Below, piece after piece: positions 1 through 11,707 of a stretch of 64,000 nucleotides of DNA. The notes beneath the pieces are model-generated. The model ran no database searches, had not been told where the DNA came from, and worked only from the letters and a program-made list of their open reading frames with translations. Source of the DNA: Vigna angularis (taxonomy: Eukaryota > Streptophyta > Magnoliopsida > Fabales > Fabaceae); NCBI RefSeq assembly GCF_016808095.1, contig NC_068971.1, positions 11,730,501-11,794,500 on the forward strand, in the 5' to 3' direction. Every line of letters begins with the position of its first letter. Position 1 is the stretch's first letter. Position numbers and translations under genes: made by a program.

Positions 1-1017
1 GAAAATCACTTCCTCTTCATTAATTAGCCAATGTCAATCTTCTAATTTACTCAAACCCAATCCCTTGGTAGAGAGAGCCTAGACTTACTTCTTAAACTTC
101 AATCCCTTGGAAAACCTAACAAGTTCATCCGCTTTAAGAATTGAGATTCAAGACAACCAAAGGTCCTAGTTCTATCCCTAGATACTATTTCCTTTAGGTG
201 TTTAATCCAGTTCTAGATTCACCCAATATTTCCCAATATCAAGCAAACCCTAAAATCATGATATGGTTGAATTACTCATACAAGCTTTAAGTAGAGGAAT
301 TAAACACTAACAATCAATGAAAGAGGCATATAATCATTCAAAACAACTGTAATTACATAAGAGATCCGTGGTTACATCAATCCCCAACAAGAATGAAACT
401 AGCTCTCCATGAATGGAGAGCTTGAGCTTACAACAATGGTGGAAATGGAAGAAGGAGGAGGACCCAAGGATGAAGAAGGGCTGTTCCCACAGCTCCTAGC
501 TCGCCTCTGGACGCTCCAATTGAGAGAATTTGTGTCTGGGATGCCAAAGATATCAAAGCCCTTCTAATTTGGGGTTAAATAAACCCAATCTGCCAAATCA
601 GCAGCAGGCGCGCTTGAGACCGCGCTCCAGCGCGCGAAAACAGGAAAAAGGGCGCTCCAGCGCCCTTTTATAGGGGGCGCTCCAGCTAGCTCCAGTCCTG
701 GTGCAGAGCCCGCTCCAGCGTCCATGGAAAAAGGGCGCTCCAGCTAACTTTTTCCAGATTCTGGTTCTTCATATTTTTGCTGTTTTCTTGTTTTCTCTGG
801 TTCCAGCACTCTTCATTTGATGCAGAGACTTCTTCCAACTAATTAACTTGTATAAATAAAGGGGTTAATGATCAATTTATCTAATTAAAGCTTAAGATGA
901 AACCACTTCTTAAACTAAATGAAAACTAGGATTTACAAGGTAAAAAGGATGAGAAAGAGTTGATATTTTCTCTAATTCAATACTGAATTCATAGTAAAAT
1001 ATGCCACTATCATCCAC
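1..1017. repeat. Repeat-derived DNA, probable LTR remnant
   Basis: There is no convincing coding sequence here. The texture (AT-rich, C/A-biased, with a GC-rich block at about 604-746) resembles LTR regions of legume retrotransposons. Neither end of such an element can be placed because the window starts inside it and another element begins at 1018. The assignment is weak. Confidence 0.35.
604..746. repeat. GC-rich short-word repeat block
   Basis: A word close to GCGCTCCAGC recurs about five times in 140 bp (for example near 625, 654, 680, 711 and 735), separated by A-rich spacers. The GC content stands out sharply from the flanks. The spacing is irregular, so this is not a simple tandem array. 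Confidence 0.6.
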
Positions 1018-1510
1018 TGTAACACCCAAATATTTTAAAGGGTATTACTGATAGTAGAGACTAAATTAATTTGATATCTCATATAAACAATCAAACTTTA
1101 TTTCAATTACTCCAAAGTACAATACCAAATTTACAAACTTTAAACAATATAGTCTTCATCATTGAAATTTCAACTTATAAGTTTTACACAACATAATCTT
1201 CCCAATACAAATTTATTCTTTTTACAAAAATCCCTGAAAGTTTTTCCCCGCATCTCTCTCATCTCTAAGCTTTTTCAACCGCATCTGCAACATTATCTAA
1301 TCACATATAACATGAGTTATATGATCATAGAATAAACAAATAAGGGTAAGCCAACCATATCATATCAATCATTAAACTTGTAATAAGAATAGTTCAAACA
1401 TGTATTTCTACAATTACTAAAATATCATTACCCCGATGTCATTAATTCATCATTATCAAAATCAACTTCCTCAATTTCATAAACCTTACAATTTTACCAT
1501 GCTTACTCAC

Positions 1511-1690
1511 GAAGCCTTATGGTCAGACCGCTCTCTGCCTGCTTCCTTAAGCCTCACCTGCATACTATGTATTACTCTCTGAAGCCTTATGGTCAGACCT
1601 CTCTCTGCCTGCTTCTATAAAACTTATGAACCACATATTTATGTCAAAGCCTTATGGTCTGACCACTTGCTGCCTGCTTTCATAAACCTC
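1511..1690. repeat. Three-unit tandem repeat inside LTR family A
   Basis: Units of about 67 bp start near 1511, 1581 and 1646 and share the core AAGCCTTATGGTC, followed by a CTGCCTGCTT segment. The same three-unit array is present in the second family copy near 54026-54210, so it predates the divergence of the two copies. Confidence 0.8.
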
Positions 1691-2706
1691 AGGTGTTACT
1701 TTGCTCATATCAAGCTCCCATGGTATAAACCGAACATACTACTTCCCGTAGGAAACATCATTTCATAAGCAATGATTTCTTATATCTACTCCAACATTTC
1801 ATCAAATCAACATTTCATACCCTCTTATCCACTCCAACATTTCATCAAATCAACAATTCATAACATCTTCTCCGCATAACTCAATCATGTTCATTCTCTA
1901 ATCATAATTTGACAATAACCTATTTTGGTGTCAATAAATTAAACATATTGCCAGATATCATACTTCATATTATAAACTCATTTTGACCATACCGAGTATA
2001 ACTCAACATATTTTCACCAAACAAAGATCATGGATCAACCAAAATATATCAACATATCTTAGGAACTACATATTAAAGTCTGGGCTCAATGTAATGATAA
2101 ATAAAATATATATGAAATTTTTACCATGATAATATTATGCATCTACAATCAACTTGTTTTATTTTATTTTCATCCTAGTAGAGATTTTTCTTTACCCCAA
2201 TTGGTCACCGGAGAGGACCCAGATGTCTGAACGCATCAAACTCACCTTCGACGCCAGCACATATGACTAGTCACAACTGACTGGACCAGGCCAGGGCTGC
2301 TCTATGATCAGGGATGTGCCAACTCAGGTTTTTAAGGTTCCTCTATCCTACCAACAAAGGGAGGCCTTCAATAATTAACAATTTATTTATTTAATTTATC
2401 TGCCTTGTTTTCTTATGCTCTAAATCTTAAAATGCCTAATTTTACTTCCTCTCACAACAACCTCAAACACTGTTTATATATTTAATACCCATATACAAGC
2501 TATTACAGAACCCTTATTCCAAACCTTCCAACAAGATTAATTTCAGCCAACAAACTCATTCAATAAATTCATCACAATAAACATCCATAATAGAATTCAT
2601 ACAAGATAATTATAAACAATTAACAATAATAAAACATTACTATAAATGGTCATAGAAGAATACAATATTTGACAATCATAAAAATAATCTTAATATAAAA
2701 ATTCAT

Positions 2707-3150
2707 GGGGAAACAAGAAGTTGAATCTGGCAGAGCCGGTTAGACAACTTCTAATCCATCCATCAATACAATATAATTAAATAACAAGAACAATACATGT
2801 CTGGGGAAATAAGAAGTTGAATCTGGCAGAGCCGGTTAGACAACTTCTAATCCTTCCAAAAATGCAATAAAATAAATAAGCAAAGAAATAAATAGTTTGG
2901 GGAAACAAAAAGTTGAATCTGGCAGAGCCGGTTAGACAACTTCTAATCCTTCCAAAAATGTAATAAAATAAATACGGAAGGAAATAAAAAGTTTGGGGAA
3001 TCAAGAAATTGAATCTGGCAGAGCCGGTTAGACAATTTCTAATCCTTCCAAAAAAACAATAAAAATAAATAAGGAAAACAATAAAATGTTTGGGGAAACA
3101 AGAAATTGAATCTGGCAGAGCCGGTTAGACAATTTCTAATCCTTCCAAAA
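2707..3150. repeat. Five-unit tandem array of hairpin-forming units
   Basis: Five units of about 95 bp start near 2707, 2813, 2899, 2995 and 3093. Each holds an inverted repeat: AGAAGTTG ... CAACTTCT around an inner CTGGC-AGA-GCCGG stem. In the last two units the outer arms read AGAAATTG ... CAATTTCT, so both arms changed together and pairing is kept. Unit 3 has one unpaired change at the outer end. Four further units occur in the second family copy (55194-55560). Confidence 0.85.
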
Positions 3151-3681
3151 TACAAAAATAAACCACTAATAACATACAATTGGCATAACATAATCAACAT
3201 CATATTTTACAACTATCACACTTGGATATTAACACAAAACATACTCTTATTTAAAATTCAAAATCATACAGAAACAAAATACTCCATATTCAAGATTTAA
3301 AATCAGACAAAAGAAAAATTATAGCATATTCAAGACTCAAGATAATACAAAAAGAAATACTCAAAGTTAGCTTCCCTTACCTCTATTCCAGACTTAGTTT
3401 CCTCTTCTCAAACCGTTCTCCGGAAACTTCCAGAATTTCCCCTCTTTAACTATAATTTCCTCCAACTCTCTTCTCTCACAATTTCTCTAGAATTTTGGTG
3501 CAAATTTTCACCCTCCCCTCCTTGGCTATTTATAGCCAAAAAATTTTACTATTCATTTTTTACTATTCATTTTTACTATTCACTTTTACTATTTATTTTT
3601 ACTATTCAAAATTTATTTTTTATTCATCATTCTTATCTCTGAATGATTAATTCTACGTGGAGTGTTCTCTTCCACAATTTA

Positions 3682-3686
<5 letters not shown>

Positions 3687-3720
<34 letters not shown>
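3687..3720. repeat. (TA)n microsatellite
   Basis: About 17 TA dinucleotides in a row, followed by a T run, near the 3' end of LTR family A copy 1. Confidence 0.9.
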
Positions 3721-3728
<8 letters not shown>

Positions 3729-3992
3729 TAACTATTCACTATTCACTATTTACTATTTACTATTTACTATTCACTATTCACTTTTCTTAAAAAAAATCCT
3801 AAATAAGTTATCAAAAATTTGAAGCTCTCCCTCTAGAATTACTATAACTTTATATCCAAAAATTTACATTTTTCTATCCATTAAAATTATTATTACTAAT
3901 AAAATGTTAAAATTTACAATTATAAATATATATTTTTTTTTTATGGATCTTACATTTTAACTTACAAATATTTTCAAGGATCTTACATCCAC

Positions 3993-4461
3993 CATTCGGT
4001 CTTGTACATGTGTTGTGTTTATCTGTCTTATTCAGCTTTCGACTTCTATACGTTGTTCAGTCTTTAACTGTGTTCGGCTCGAGTCCTTATCACCTTTTGC
4101 CGTTCGACTTGGTTCCTTACATCTTTCCAGCGTTCGACTTGATTCTTCACTGCCTTTCATTGCTTGGTCCGAACTGTTCGGTCTCAGCATGTCTTACGTG
4201 GTCTCGGTCATGCCCTCCACTGCTCGGTCTTGGTCATAACTTTACCGCTCGATCCTATGTTCTCGGTCATGACTGATCGTGTCCTGACTGCTTGGTCTTG
4301 GTCATGCCTTCTACCATTTGGTCCTTACCGCTCGGTCTTGACTGACTTTAGTTATCCAGAAATGCTTTTAAACTTAATACTGCAAGGGTCTTCATATTCT
4401 TCACTTTGTAGCATCATCAAAATCATTAACTTCAAGACACCAATGCTCCTCATTGGTAACA
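3993..4461. mobile_element. Truncated LTR fragment, SIRE-like terminus
   Basis: The segment ends CTCATTGGTAACA at 4461, the same terminus as the SIRE-like LTRs ending at 14110 and 17591, and is preceded by a similar GCATCATCAAAA motif. The upstream part is rich in near-repeats of GCTCGGTCTTGGTCATG (near 4211, 4290 and 4330). The start of the LTR is not seen; the family A insertion (1018-3987) abuts it. No polypurine tract follows, so it is a solo or truncated LTR. Short open frames across it are not convincing genes. Confidence 0.5.
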
Positions 4462-4553
4462 GGTTTCTTACTGTACATTAACTAAATACCATTGCTCACA
4501 TAACTTTTACATTTTAATTAATTTATTATTTTTATGCTAATATATTTGAATAT

Positions 4554-4990
4554 TGTTTCGGATATGGGATCAAGAATTATGGTCAAACCCTCCTTTACAC
4601 TTTTTTCCTGATCTGCTTAGGTTATTTTGAGTATACTTAATCCAATTCTTCTATGTCCCTAATGCTTGTACTCTAAACAATATAGACAAATACTTGTCAA
4701 AGACATTTCAACGCTCAACTCAGTAATCTAACTGAGTGGGGATCACAATAAAATCTTAAATTCGTAATAAATGTAATCACTTACCTCCTAACCTCAGACT
4801 TGTATTTATAGATTTTAGGATGGGCTTATGATTAGCATAGCTGTAATCATGGCCCAATATCTAATAAGTGAGACATGCTAGTAAACTTGATTAGAGGTTG
4901 CGCTTAAGGTTGCATGGGAGTTGGGGCTGCTTAGGCGCCTTATTCTATGGCCAACCAGTCTCCCACTTTCCCGTACGGGTGTACGATACA
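4554..4990 (-). repeat. LTR (3' LTR of the minus-strand element)
   Basis: 437 bp, TGTTTCGG ... GATACA on the + strand. It aligns with 6558-6945 by eye over nearly its full length, including a shared CGTACGGGTGTACG segment near the right end. It is longer than its partner because of an insert near 4660-4700 and a further insert near 4930-4970. Confidence 0.85.
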
Positions 4991-4994
4991 CAAG

Positions 4995-5006
4995 TCTCCC
5001 AAGCCC
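4995..5006 (-). promoter_or_regulatory. Polypurine tract
   Basis: On the minus strand this reads GGGCTTGGGAGA, four bases before the LTR. The Tat element at 28960-33967 has GGGCTTGAGGGA in the equivalent place before its LTR. The match fixes the orientation and links the two elements. Confidence 0.65.
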
Positions 5007-5269
5007 TAACTAGGAGCTCCTAACGTTGAGGTTTGTTAAGAAGGCCCTTTGGGTACTAAACCATGCTCGTGGGTGTTCGCTTTTCGCTCAGTCGGATGTT
5101 CTACCTCTTGGCTTGATTTTGAATCTTGGTTGTGGATGGGCACTAGCGGGAGAACGTGTGCCTTGCCTCGCGGTTTGCACCTCGGAGAAGTGGCAGAGGC
5201 CCTTGATCTACCATTGATCGTGGCTAAATCCAACGGTAGATGAGTGCTGGCAATTACATAGGATTTTCT

Positions 5270-5277
5270 TATAAATA
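5270..5277 (+). promoter_or_regulatory. TATA box of the antisense ORF
   Basis: TATAAATA lies 93 nt before the ATG at 5363. The homologous antisense ORF near 33131 has the same TATAAATA octamer 90 nt before its ATG. Conservation of motif and spacing in two diverged elements supports a real promoter antisense to the retroelement. Confidence 0.6.
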
Positions 5278-5362
5278 AAAGTGAACTTTGGTTGTCATTT
5301 TCACCAATTTCTCTCATTTCCTTTACCTACCACACGGTTCATTCTTAATTTCTGGTAATAAA

Positions 5363-6550
5363 ATGTCTACCATTCAACTATCTTCGTTTGAGGAGTCGTT
5401 AGGAAAGAGCAATAGAGGGTTTACTAGAGATGACTCGCGGTCCTCGTCTTTGAGCTTTATGTCTTCTTCAATTTTTGAGACAATTGAGCGAGATAGAGGC
5501 TCGACCAGTATATACAGTGATAGGGTCTTTTCTGACATAGTGACTAGTCTTCATTATGGAGGGGTGGAGATTGATGGGCAAAATGAAGGGGATGAGTTTC
5601 AGCAGACCTTACCAGTGATCTCGAATTATGTTGGGTGTCTCGCGAAGTAGGTATGTATGTCACTTGTTTTCGCTTGAAGAAAGACATGGATGAGTGGGCT
5701 GAATGGGTCTGCGTCATGCGGAACGTGGAGGACACCGCTCTAATTAAGGTGTCAGTTTGTAAGGGGGAATGAGCGGGTATATCATGGGAAAGGGAATAGT
5801 GTTGAAGACTTTTTCTTCGTGTATACCTATCTCTTCACCCAAATATTTTTTCGAGTTCCCTTTACCATTTTTCAGGTGGCTATATTGAGGGAGTTAAATG
5901 TGGCTCCTACCTAGTTACATCTGAATGTCTGGGCGTGTATGCAAGTGTTTACGGTGATATGCTCCGCTTTAGGTGTCTCTTATCTCAATGGAGAAGAAGT
6001 GGTTGTTTAAAATGTTTGAGATTTTCCAAAGGGTTTAAAACCAAATACTTAAAAGTTGCAATAAAAGAGACTAGGAGCTCAGAGTTTTTTTTTTATGTTT
6101 TCGGGCGTTCAAAATTCTGTTTCTATTGGACGAAGAGTCCCCGGAAGGTGACCTCTTGGTCCCGAACCTTTATGACACCGGCTGAGATTGAAGCGAACGA
6201 GATCATTGATAGCCTACCCCACTACCTTCCTACCCACCATCTTATTGAGTGCCTCGACCATGAGGACTTTAGTGCTGAGGCGTTCGATATGATGTCTTAT
6301 TTTTTATCAATTTTATTAGGTGATTGGTCTTAACTTGACTAAGTTTTTGGTTTTCTTTTAGGCATCATAATCACCCCTCTGCCAAAGAAGAAGAGCCTCT
6401 TCAAAGAAGTGGCCGCCGCGGCCAAGGTGAAGAAAAGCATTGAGGTTTCAAAGTCTTGGGACCCCTGCTCAACCTTTTCCAGCCAAGCACTCCACGTCCC
6501 TGACAAGCCTAATCGCCCTCCTCTTGTAAAAATCGGTCCCCATGATGGTT
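5363..6550 (+). pseudogene. Antisense ORF of Tat-type element (plant 'putative gypsy-type transposon' protein), broken
   Basis: The first reading frame runs from the ATG at 5363 to a stop at 5650 with a Ser-rich start (STIQLSSFEESLGK). Similarity to the related ORF continues across a one-base shift near 5640 (frame with RLKKDMDEWAEW, to about 5770). It resumes near 5780-5930 in a frame reading FRVPFT..Q.AILRELNVAPT, the signature I associate with the Transposase_28 / 'putative gypsy type transposon' family (PF04195). A later open stretch (6170-6333) and a probable last exon after 6360 rich in Lys/Ala follow. Several stops interrupt it. The protein's role is unknown. It is antisense to its host element and appears to have its own TATA box. 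Confidence 0.6.
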
Positions 6551-6557
6551 GCCAAAA
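6537..6557 (-). promoter_or_regulatory. Degenerate primer binding site
   Basis: On the minus strand, directly inside the LTR, the sequence reads TTGGCAACCATCATGGGG. It resembles the TTGGCGCC...GTGGGG primer sites remembered from plant Tat/Ogre elements. This is recognition from memory, but it agrees with the purine tract at the other end. Confidence 0.5.
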
Positions 6558-6945
6558 TGTTTCGGGTGTGGGGTTGAGAATCATTGTCAAACACTCCTTT
6601 AGACTTTTCTCCTGATTCGCTTAGGTTATCTTGAGTATACTTAATCCAATTCTTCTATGTCAAAGGCACTATGACGCTCAAGTCAGTAATCTAACCGATT
6701 GGGGGTTATAGTAAAAGCTTAAATTCACAATAAATGCAATCACCTACCTCTTAAACTTAGACTTGTATTTATATGTTTCAGGATGTGTTTCAGGATGAGT
6801 TTCAGGATGAGCTTATGATTAGCAGAGTTGTAATCACTATCCAATACCTAATAAGTGAAACTTACCAGTAAACTTGATCAAAGATTGTGCTTAAGGTTGC
6901 ATAAGAGTTGGGGTCTCCTACTTGACCGTACGGGTGTACGGTACA
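6558..6945 (-). repeat. LTR (5' LTR of the minus-strand element)
   Basis: 388 bp, TGTTTCGG ... GGTACA on the + strand. It pairs with 4554-4990. A GGATG(A/T)GTTTCA motif is tandemly repeated near 6779-6810, which the partner lacks. Confidence 0.85.
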
Positions 6946-7005
6946 AATATCATTTTTAAAATATATTTTATACATGCATTATTATATGTAAATTATTATT
7001 TAATA

Positions 7006-8875
7006 ATAGTTTTAATCACACAGATAGTCCCTATTTTTGGTGATCTTTCTCAAATAGGTCTCTCACTTGTTTTTTTTATCTAAATTGAATCTCTATTTTT
7101 CAAAAATTTAAGTAATTAGGTCCTTGAAGCAATTGGATTTTTTAGGTATTTCTTTTAATAATTTTTATTTTTATAGTTTATTTTTTTATTTAAAAAAAGG
7201 TGTCATGTGACAAGCTGACATTGTGCCATGTTACAATGATAGTGTGATATGGCATTGATAGTGTCACGTGTCATTGTTAGCCACATGTCATTGCATTAGT
7301 TTCAATTTGGTCTCCATATTTTTATTTTGTCTCAATTTGATTCCAGTATTTTTATTTTGTCTCAATTTAGTTCTAATTTTTTTAAAATTAAACAATTTTA
7401 TTCCTCTCCAAATTTAAACAAAAGTTAATTTGTATATAAGTCTTTACAAATTTTTTATTGAAATTGATATTTTTATTAAATATTTTTTAGAAGATTAAAT
7501 TTATTTTTATTTATATTTAATTAATTAAATAAATGTTAATTATGTTCTTTAAAAAAATAGTGACATGTTAATGTGGATTTTTCAAATGGTAAGTTATTGA
7601 TGTGAAATTTCATTTTTTTTAAATATAAAATTGGAGAAAATTTTCGTAAAAACAATAATTTTAGGTAGTTTCTTCTTTCATAATCTTCCACATTAATTAG
7701 AATTTTTATGAAATTTTATTCACTTTTTTATTTTAAGAAAATGAAATTCCATGTTATTAATTTGTTCATTGATGTGAAAATAAAATTCTAAGTCATTGAT
7801 GTGAAATTTCATTTTTTTTAAATAAAAAATTGGAGAAAATTTTCGTAAAAACAGTAAATAAAGGTAATTTTTTCTTTCATGATCTTCCACATTAATTAGA
7901 ATTTTCACAAAATTTTCTTCAGTTTTTTATTGGCTTAATACCCTATTTTGTCCCTAGTTTCGCTCGAAAATGTCAAATTACTCCATCCTTTAAAAAGTGC
8001 GTCAATTACGTCCTCACTTAATAAAATTTGCATCAATGAAATCCCTTCCGTTAAATCCGTACAAACGACGTTAACTATTTTTCTCTTCTACTTAATAAAA
8101 AAGTTAACGCCGTTTGTATTGATTTAACGGAAGATATTTCATTGATGCAAATTTTATTAAGTAAGGACGTAATTGACGCACTTTTTAAAGGATGGACTAA
8201 TTTGACATTTTCGAACCAAACTGGGGACAAAATAAGGTATTAAGCCGTTTTTTATTTTAAGAAAGTGAAATTCCATGTGTCACGGTTTTTTTTTAACTTT
8301 TATAAATATTTTTAAAGAACATAATTAACATTTATATAATTAACTAAATATAAATATAAATAAACTTAATCTTGTTAAAATTATTTAATAAAAATATTTG
8401 TAAAGATTGATATATAAATTAAGTTTTGTTTGAATTTGGGGAGACGAAATTGTTAAATTTAAAAAAAATTAGAACTAAATTGAGACAAAATAAAAGTATA
8501 GGGACCAAATTGAAACAAAATAAAAATACATGGACCAAATTGAGACTAATGCAATGACACGTGGTCTGACAATGACATGCACACCAGACTGTTATTGCCA
8601 CGTAGCACAATATCAGCTTAACATGTAACAATTTTTTTAATCTATTTTTAAAAAGAAATTAAAAAATAAAAACTTAAAATAAAAAAATTTAAAAAGGTAT
8701 TTAAAAAATTCAAAAAAACTATGAACTAACATGTGGTATCTCTTTACAAAACTAACAACAATAACCTAATTGTTTCAATTTTTGAAAAGTAAAAACTCAA
8801 TTGAGACAAAATATAAATGAATGAATATTTTAGAAAAATCACTATAAATAGAGACTATTTGTATGATTAACACTA
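7006..8875. mobile_element. Long foldback (Mutator-like) element with inserted MITE
   Basis: Two arms of about 600 bp (roughly 7006-7600 and 8280-8875) are inverted copies. The left end ATAGTTTTAATCACACAGATAGTC matches the reverse of the right end GACTATTTGTATGATTAACACTAGT with a few changes. The similarity continues through blocks such as TCTCAATTTAGTTCTAATTTT. The middle holds two direct copies of a 130-140 bp segment (about 7600-7740 and 7797-7931). No transposase is visible. Arms of this length suggest a Mutator-like or foldback element, but I could not place a target duplication. Confidence 0.6.
7932..8246. mobile_element. 315-bp palindromic MITE with 10-bp TSD
   Basis: It begins GGCTTAATACC and ends with its reverse complement (GGTATTAAGCC), and the two halves are almost perfect inverted copies. 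It is flanked by an exact 10-bp repeat, GTTTTTTATT, at 7922-7931 and 8247-8256. A 9-10 bp duplication points to Mutator-family mobilisation. It sits inside the older foldback element, breaking the second of its internal direct repeats. Confidence 0.9.
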
Positions 8876-9060
8876 GTAAAAAAATAATCTTTATGACAAT
8901 TTATTATACCGATTATAATTTATTTAGCATAATAAGTAACATGGTAATAAAATTGTAAATATAATAAATGTTTCTATGTCAATTAATTTTTTTTATAATT
9001 ATGTTTTATATCAACTTTAAAATAACCATCTTTATTTAGTACAAATAATTTCTTTCTTCT
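8871..9060 (+). mobile_element. Possible left end of a CACTA-type element
   Basis: CACTAGTAAAAAAATAATC at 8871 is close to the CACTA end at 47027 (CACTAGTGAAAAAAGG). The following AT-rich 190 bp has the texture of a CACTA subterminal region. No matching right end was found, and the site overlaps the end of the foldback element, so it may be a truncated copy or chance. Confidence 0.3.
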
Positions 9061-9141
9061 TCTCTCTATTATGTTGTTAATTTTTCTTTAGCTCAAGTTC
9101 GACAAATGAGTTATATATATTATTGAAGTTAATTGTCAAAG

Positions 9142-10322
<1,181 letters not shown>

Positions 10323-10865
10323 TATGAGAGAGAATTGAGAAAAGGATCATGAATATTTTTTTTTATATTGCGTTTTGTGTTTAATGATTACTTATATTGG
10401 ACATCAAGATGTTCATGGTATTTAAAGTAGATTGAATGAATATTTGGAGTTTGAGATAAAACCAAAACTTAATATGTCTCCGGTTAAGACTAGTATGTGA
10501 TAATTTTCATATTTTTAAATTTAACTTTTCATTTTATTTTAGATTTCATGGATCAAGTTTGTAGACATGGTTGATTGCGTTGAAATTTACAAGCAACGAT
10601 CATTCTTTATTAAAAAACTATAAGTTGCAGATAAAATAATAGAAAATATTTATCTAAATAGAAAAAAGTTCCAGTTTAAAATATTTCAATGTTTTAATTT
10701 TTGATTTTTTTTATTATATATTTTCTAAGCTTTAATTTTTTTTTTATATTTATAAAATAATTTACAAATTGAATCCATATTTGGGTTTTTGATAAGGAAA
10801 AATGTTCAATAAGAATTAGATATAATGAATAAGTTGATAATGAGTTAGAAACAAGACGCACTTTT
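10323..10865. other. AT-rich DNA, nothing recognised
   Basis: No feature is supported here. Minus-strand open frames are low-complexity Lys/Ile/Asn translations of AT-rich DNA. Confidence 0.6.
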
Positions 10866-10869
10866 TTCA

Positions 10870-11195
10870 GTATATTTTCCTTAAATGTACTTGATCGGTT
10901 GTTTTGGAAGGACATTCATATTCTCAGATTGCTTATTGAAGATGGAGTTCGAGAACTGTTAGGGCTGGATACCACGTATTAAAGGGTGCATTATCACCGA
11001 TGGGTTAGATTGAGTATGATGTCTATGATGGTGGTAAACCTTTCTATAAAGTGTCTCAAAGTTTCATTTTCTCCCTATTCCATGTACTTCAGGGTCAATG
11101 TTGTTGGGACTATTTTCCGGTCGACAAACCGAGCTTTTAACATTGTGCTTAGAGTGTTGAAGGAGTCTACCAAGTTGGAAGGTAAAGCATAACAC
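10870..11195 (+). pseudogene. Possible relic of a PIF/Harbinger-like transposase N-terminal region
   Basis: One + frame near 11088-11192 reads VGTIFRSTNRAFNIVLRVLK followed by ESTKLEG. It recalls the helix-turn-helix segment (F.RS...F..VL.AVLKL) before the catalytic domain of plant Harbinger transposases. An upstream frame (near 10890-10985, RLFWKDIHILRLLIEDGVRE) fits the preceding region. No catalytic DDE region follows. The match is short and from memory, so this is tentative. Confidence 0.3.
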
Positions 11196-11607
11196 CAATA
11201 TTTGTTTGACAACTAAACTTTTTGACAACGCCACGAAATCATATAAATGAGTAAGGGTCGTACGATGTGTGTTACTTGATTTGGATTTTGAACTTACAAG
11301 ACATGTAGCAGAATTATAGGATGCCTTTACAAGGTAGGTCAATCTTGATAGGGGATATACTTTTTTATTCAAGCTCTTTATATGAAGTTAGGAGGATATA
11401 ATTATTGTGATTGACTATCTTGATAATAAAGTCAAATAATCATCTTATAAACAAGAACGCAAAAGGTTGTATTCAATGAAAATCTATTTATTAATGAAAA
11501 TTATTTAACTTCAATGAAAAGTTAAAGTTTTTTCTTAACCAAACATGTACATTTATTATTATTATAATTATTTATTATCACAATAATAGTAGTAATTATG
11601 ATTATAT

Positions 11608-11613
<6 letters not shown>

Positions 11614-11674
<61 letters not shown>
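11614..11674. repeat. (TA)n microsatellite
   Basis: About 30 TA dinucleotides. Confidence 0.95.
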
Positions 11675-11675
<1 letters not shown>

Positions 11676-11707
11676 CCAGCAAAAAAATATATAATTTATT
11701 GAATGAT

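Larger units (their letters stand above)
1018..3987. mobile_element. Large solo-LTR-like element with 5-bp TSD (LTR family A, copy 1)
   Basis: The unit begins TGTAACACCC and ends GGATCTTACA, giving the TG...CA ends of an LTR and a perfect TGTAA/TTACA terminal inverted repeat. It is flanked by an exact 5-bp direct repeat, TCCAC, at 1013-1017 and 3988-3992. No gag-pol, primer binding site or polypurine tract lies inside, so a solo LTR (product of LTR-LTR recombination) is the best reading. At 2970 bp it is long for an LTR. A second, interrupted copy of the family starts at 53531. Internal features are a three-unit repeat near 1511-1690, a five-unit hairpin array at 2707-3150 and a (TA)n run at 3687-3720. 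Transcription orientation is unknown. Confidence 0.85.
4554..6945 (-). mobile_element. Complete non-autonomous Tat-type LTR retrotransposon (LARD-like)
   Basis: Two related LTRs (4554-4990 and 6558-6945) lie in direct orientation and bracket about 1.57 kb. The whole is flanked by an exact 5-bp duplication, AATAT, at 4549-4553 and 6946-6950. Minus orientation is set by a purine tract next to the left LTR and a primer-site-like sequence next to the right LTR. No gag or pol is present. The interior is occupied by a + strand gene-like ORF, antisense to the element, homologous to the antisense ORF of the Tat element at 28960-33967. The LTRs differ by many substitutions and indels, so the insertion is old. 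Confidence 0.85.

Noticed and set aside
4010..4481. Overlapping + strand open frames
   Set aside because: They lie in an LTR-like fragment of repeated words; frames overlap and show no family signature.
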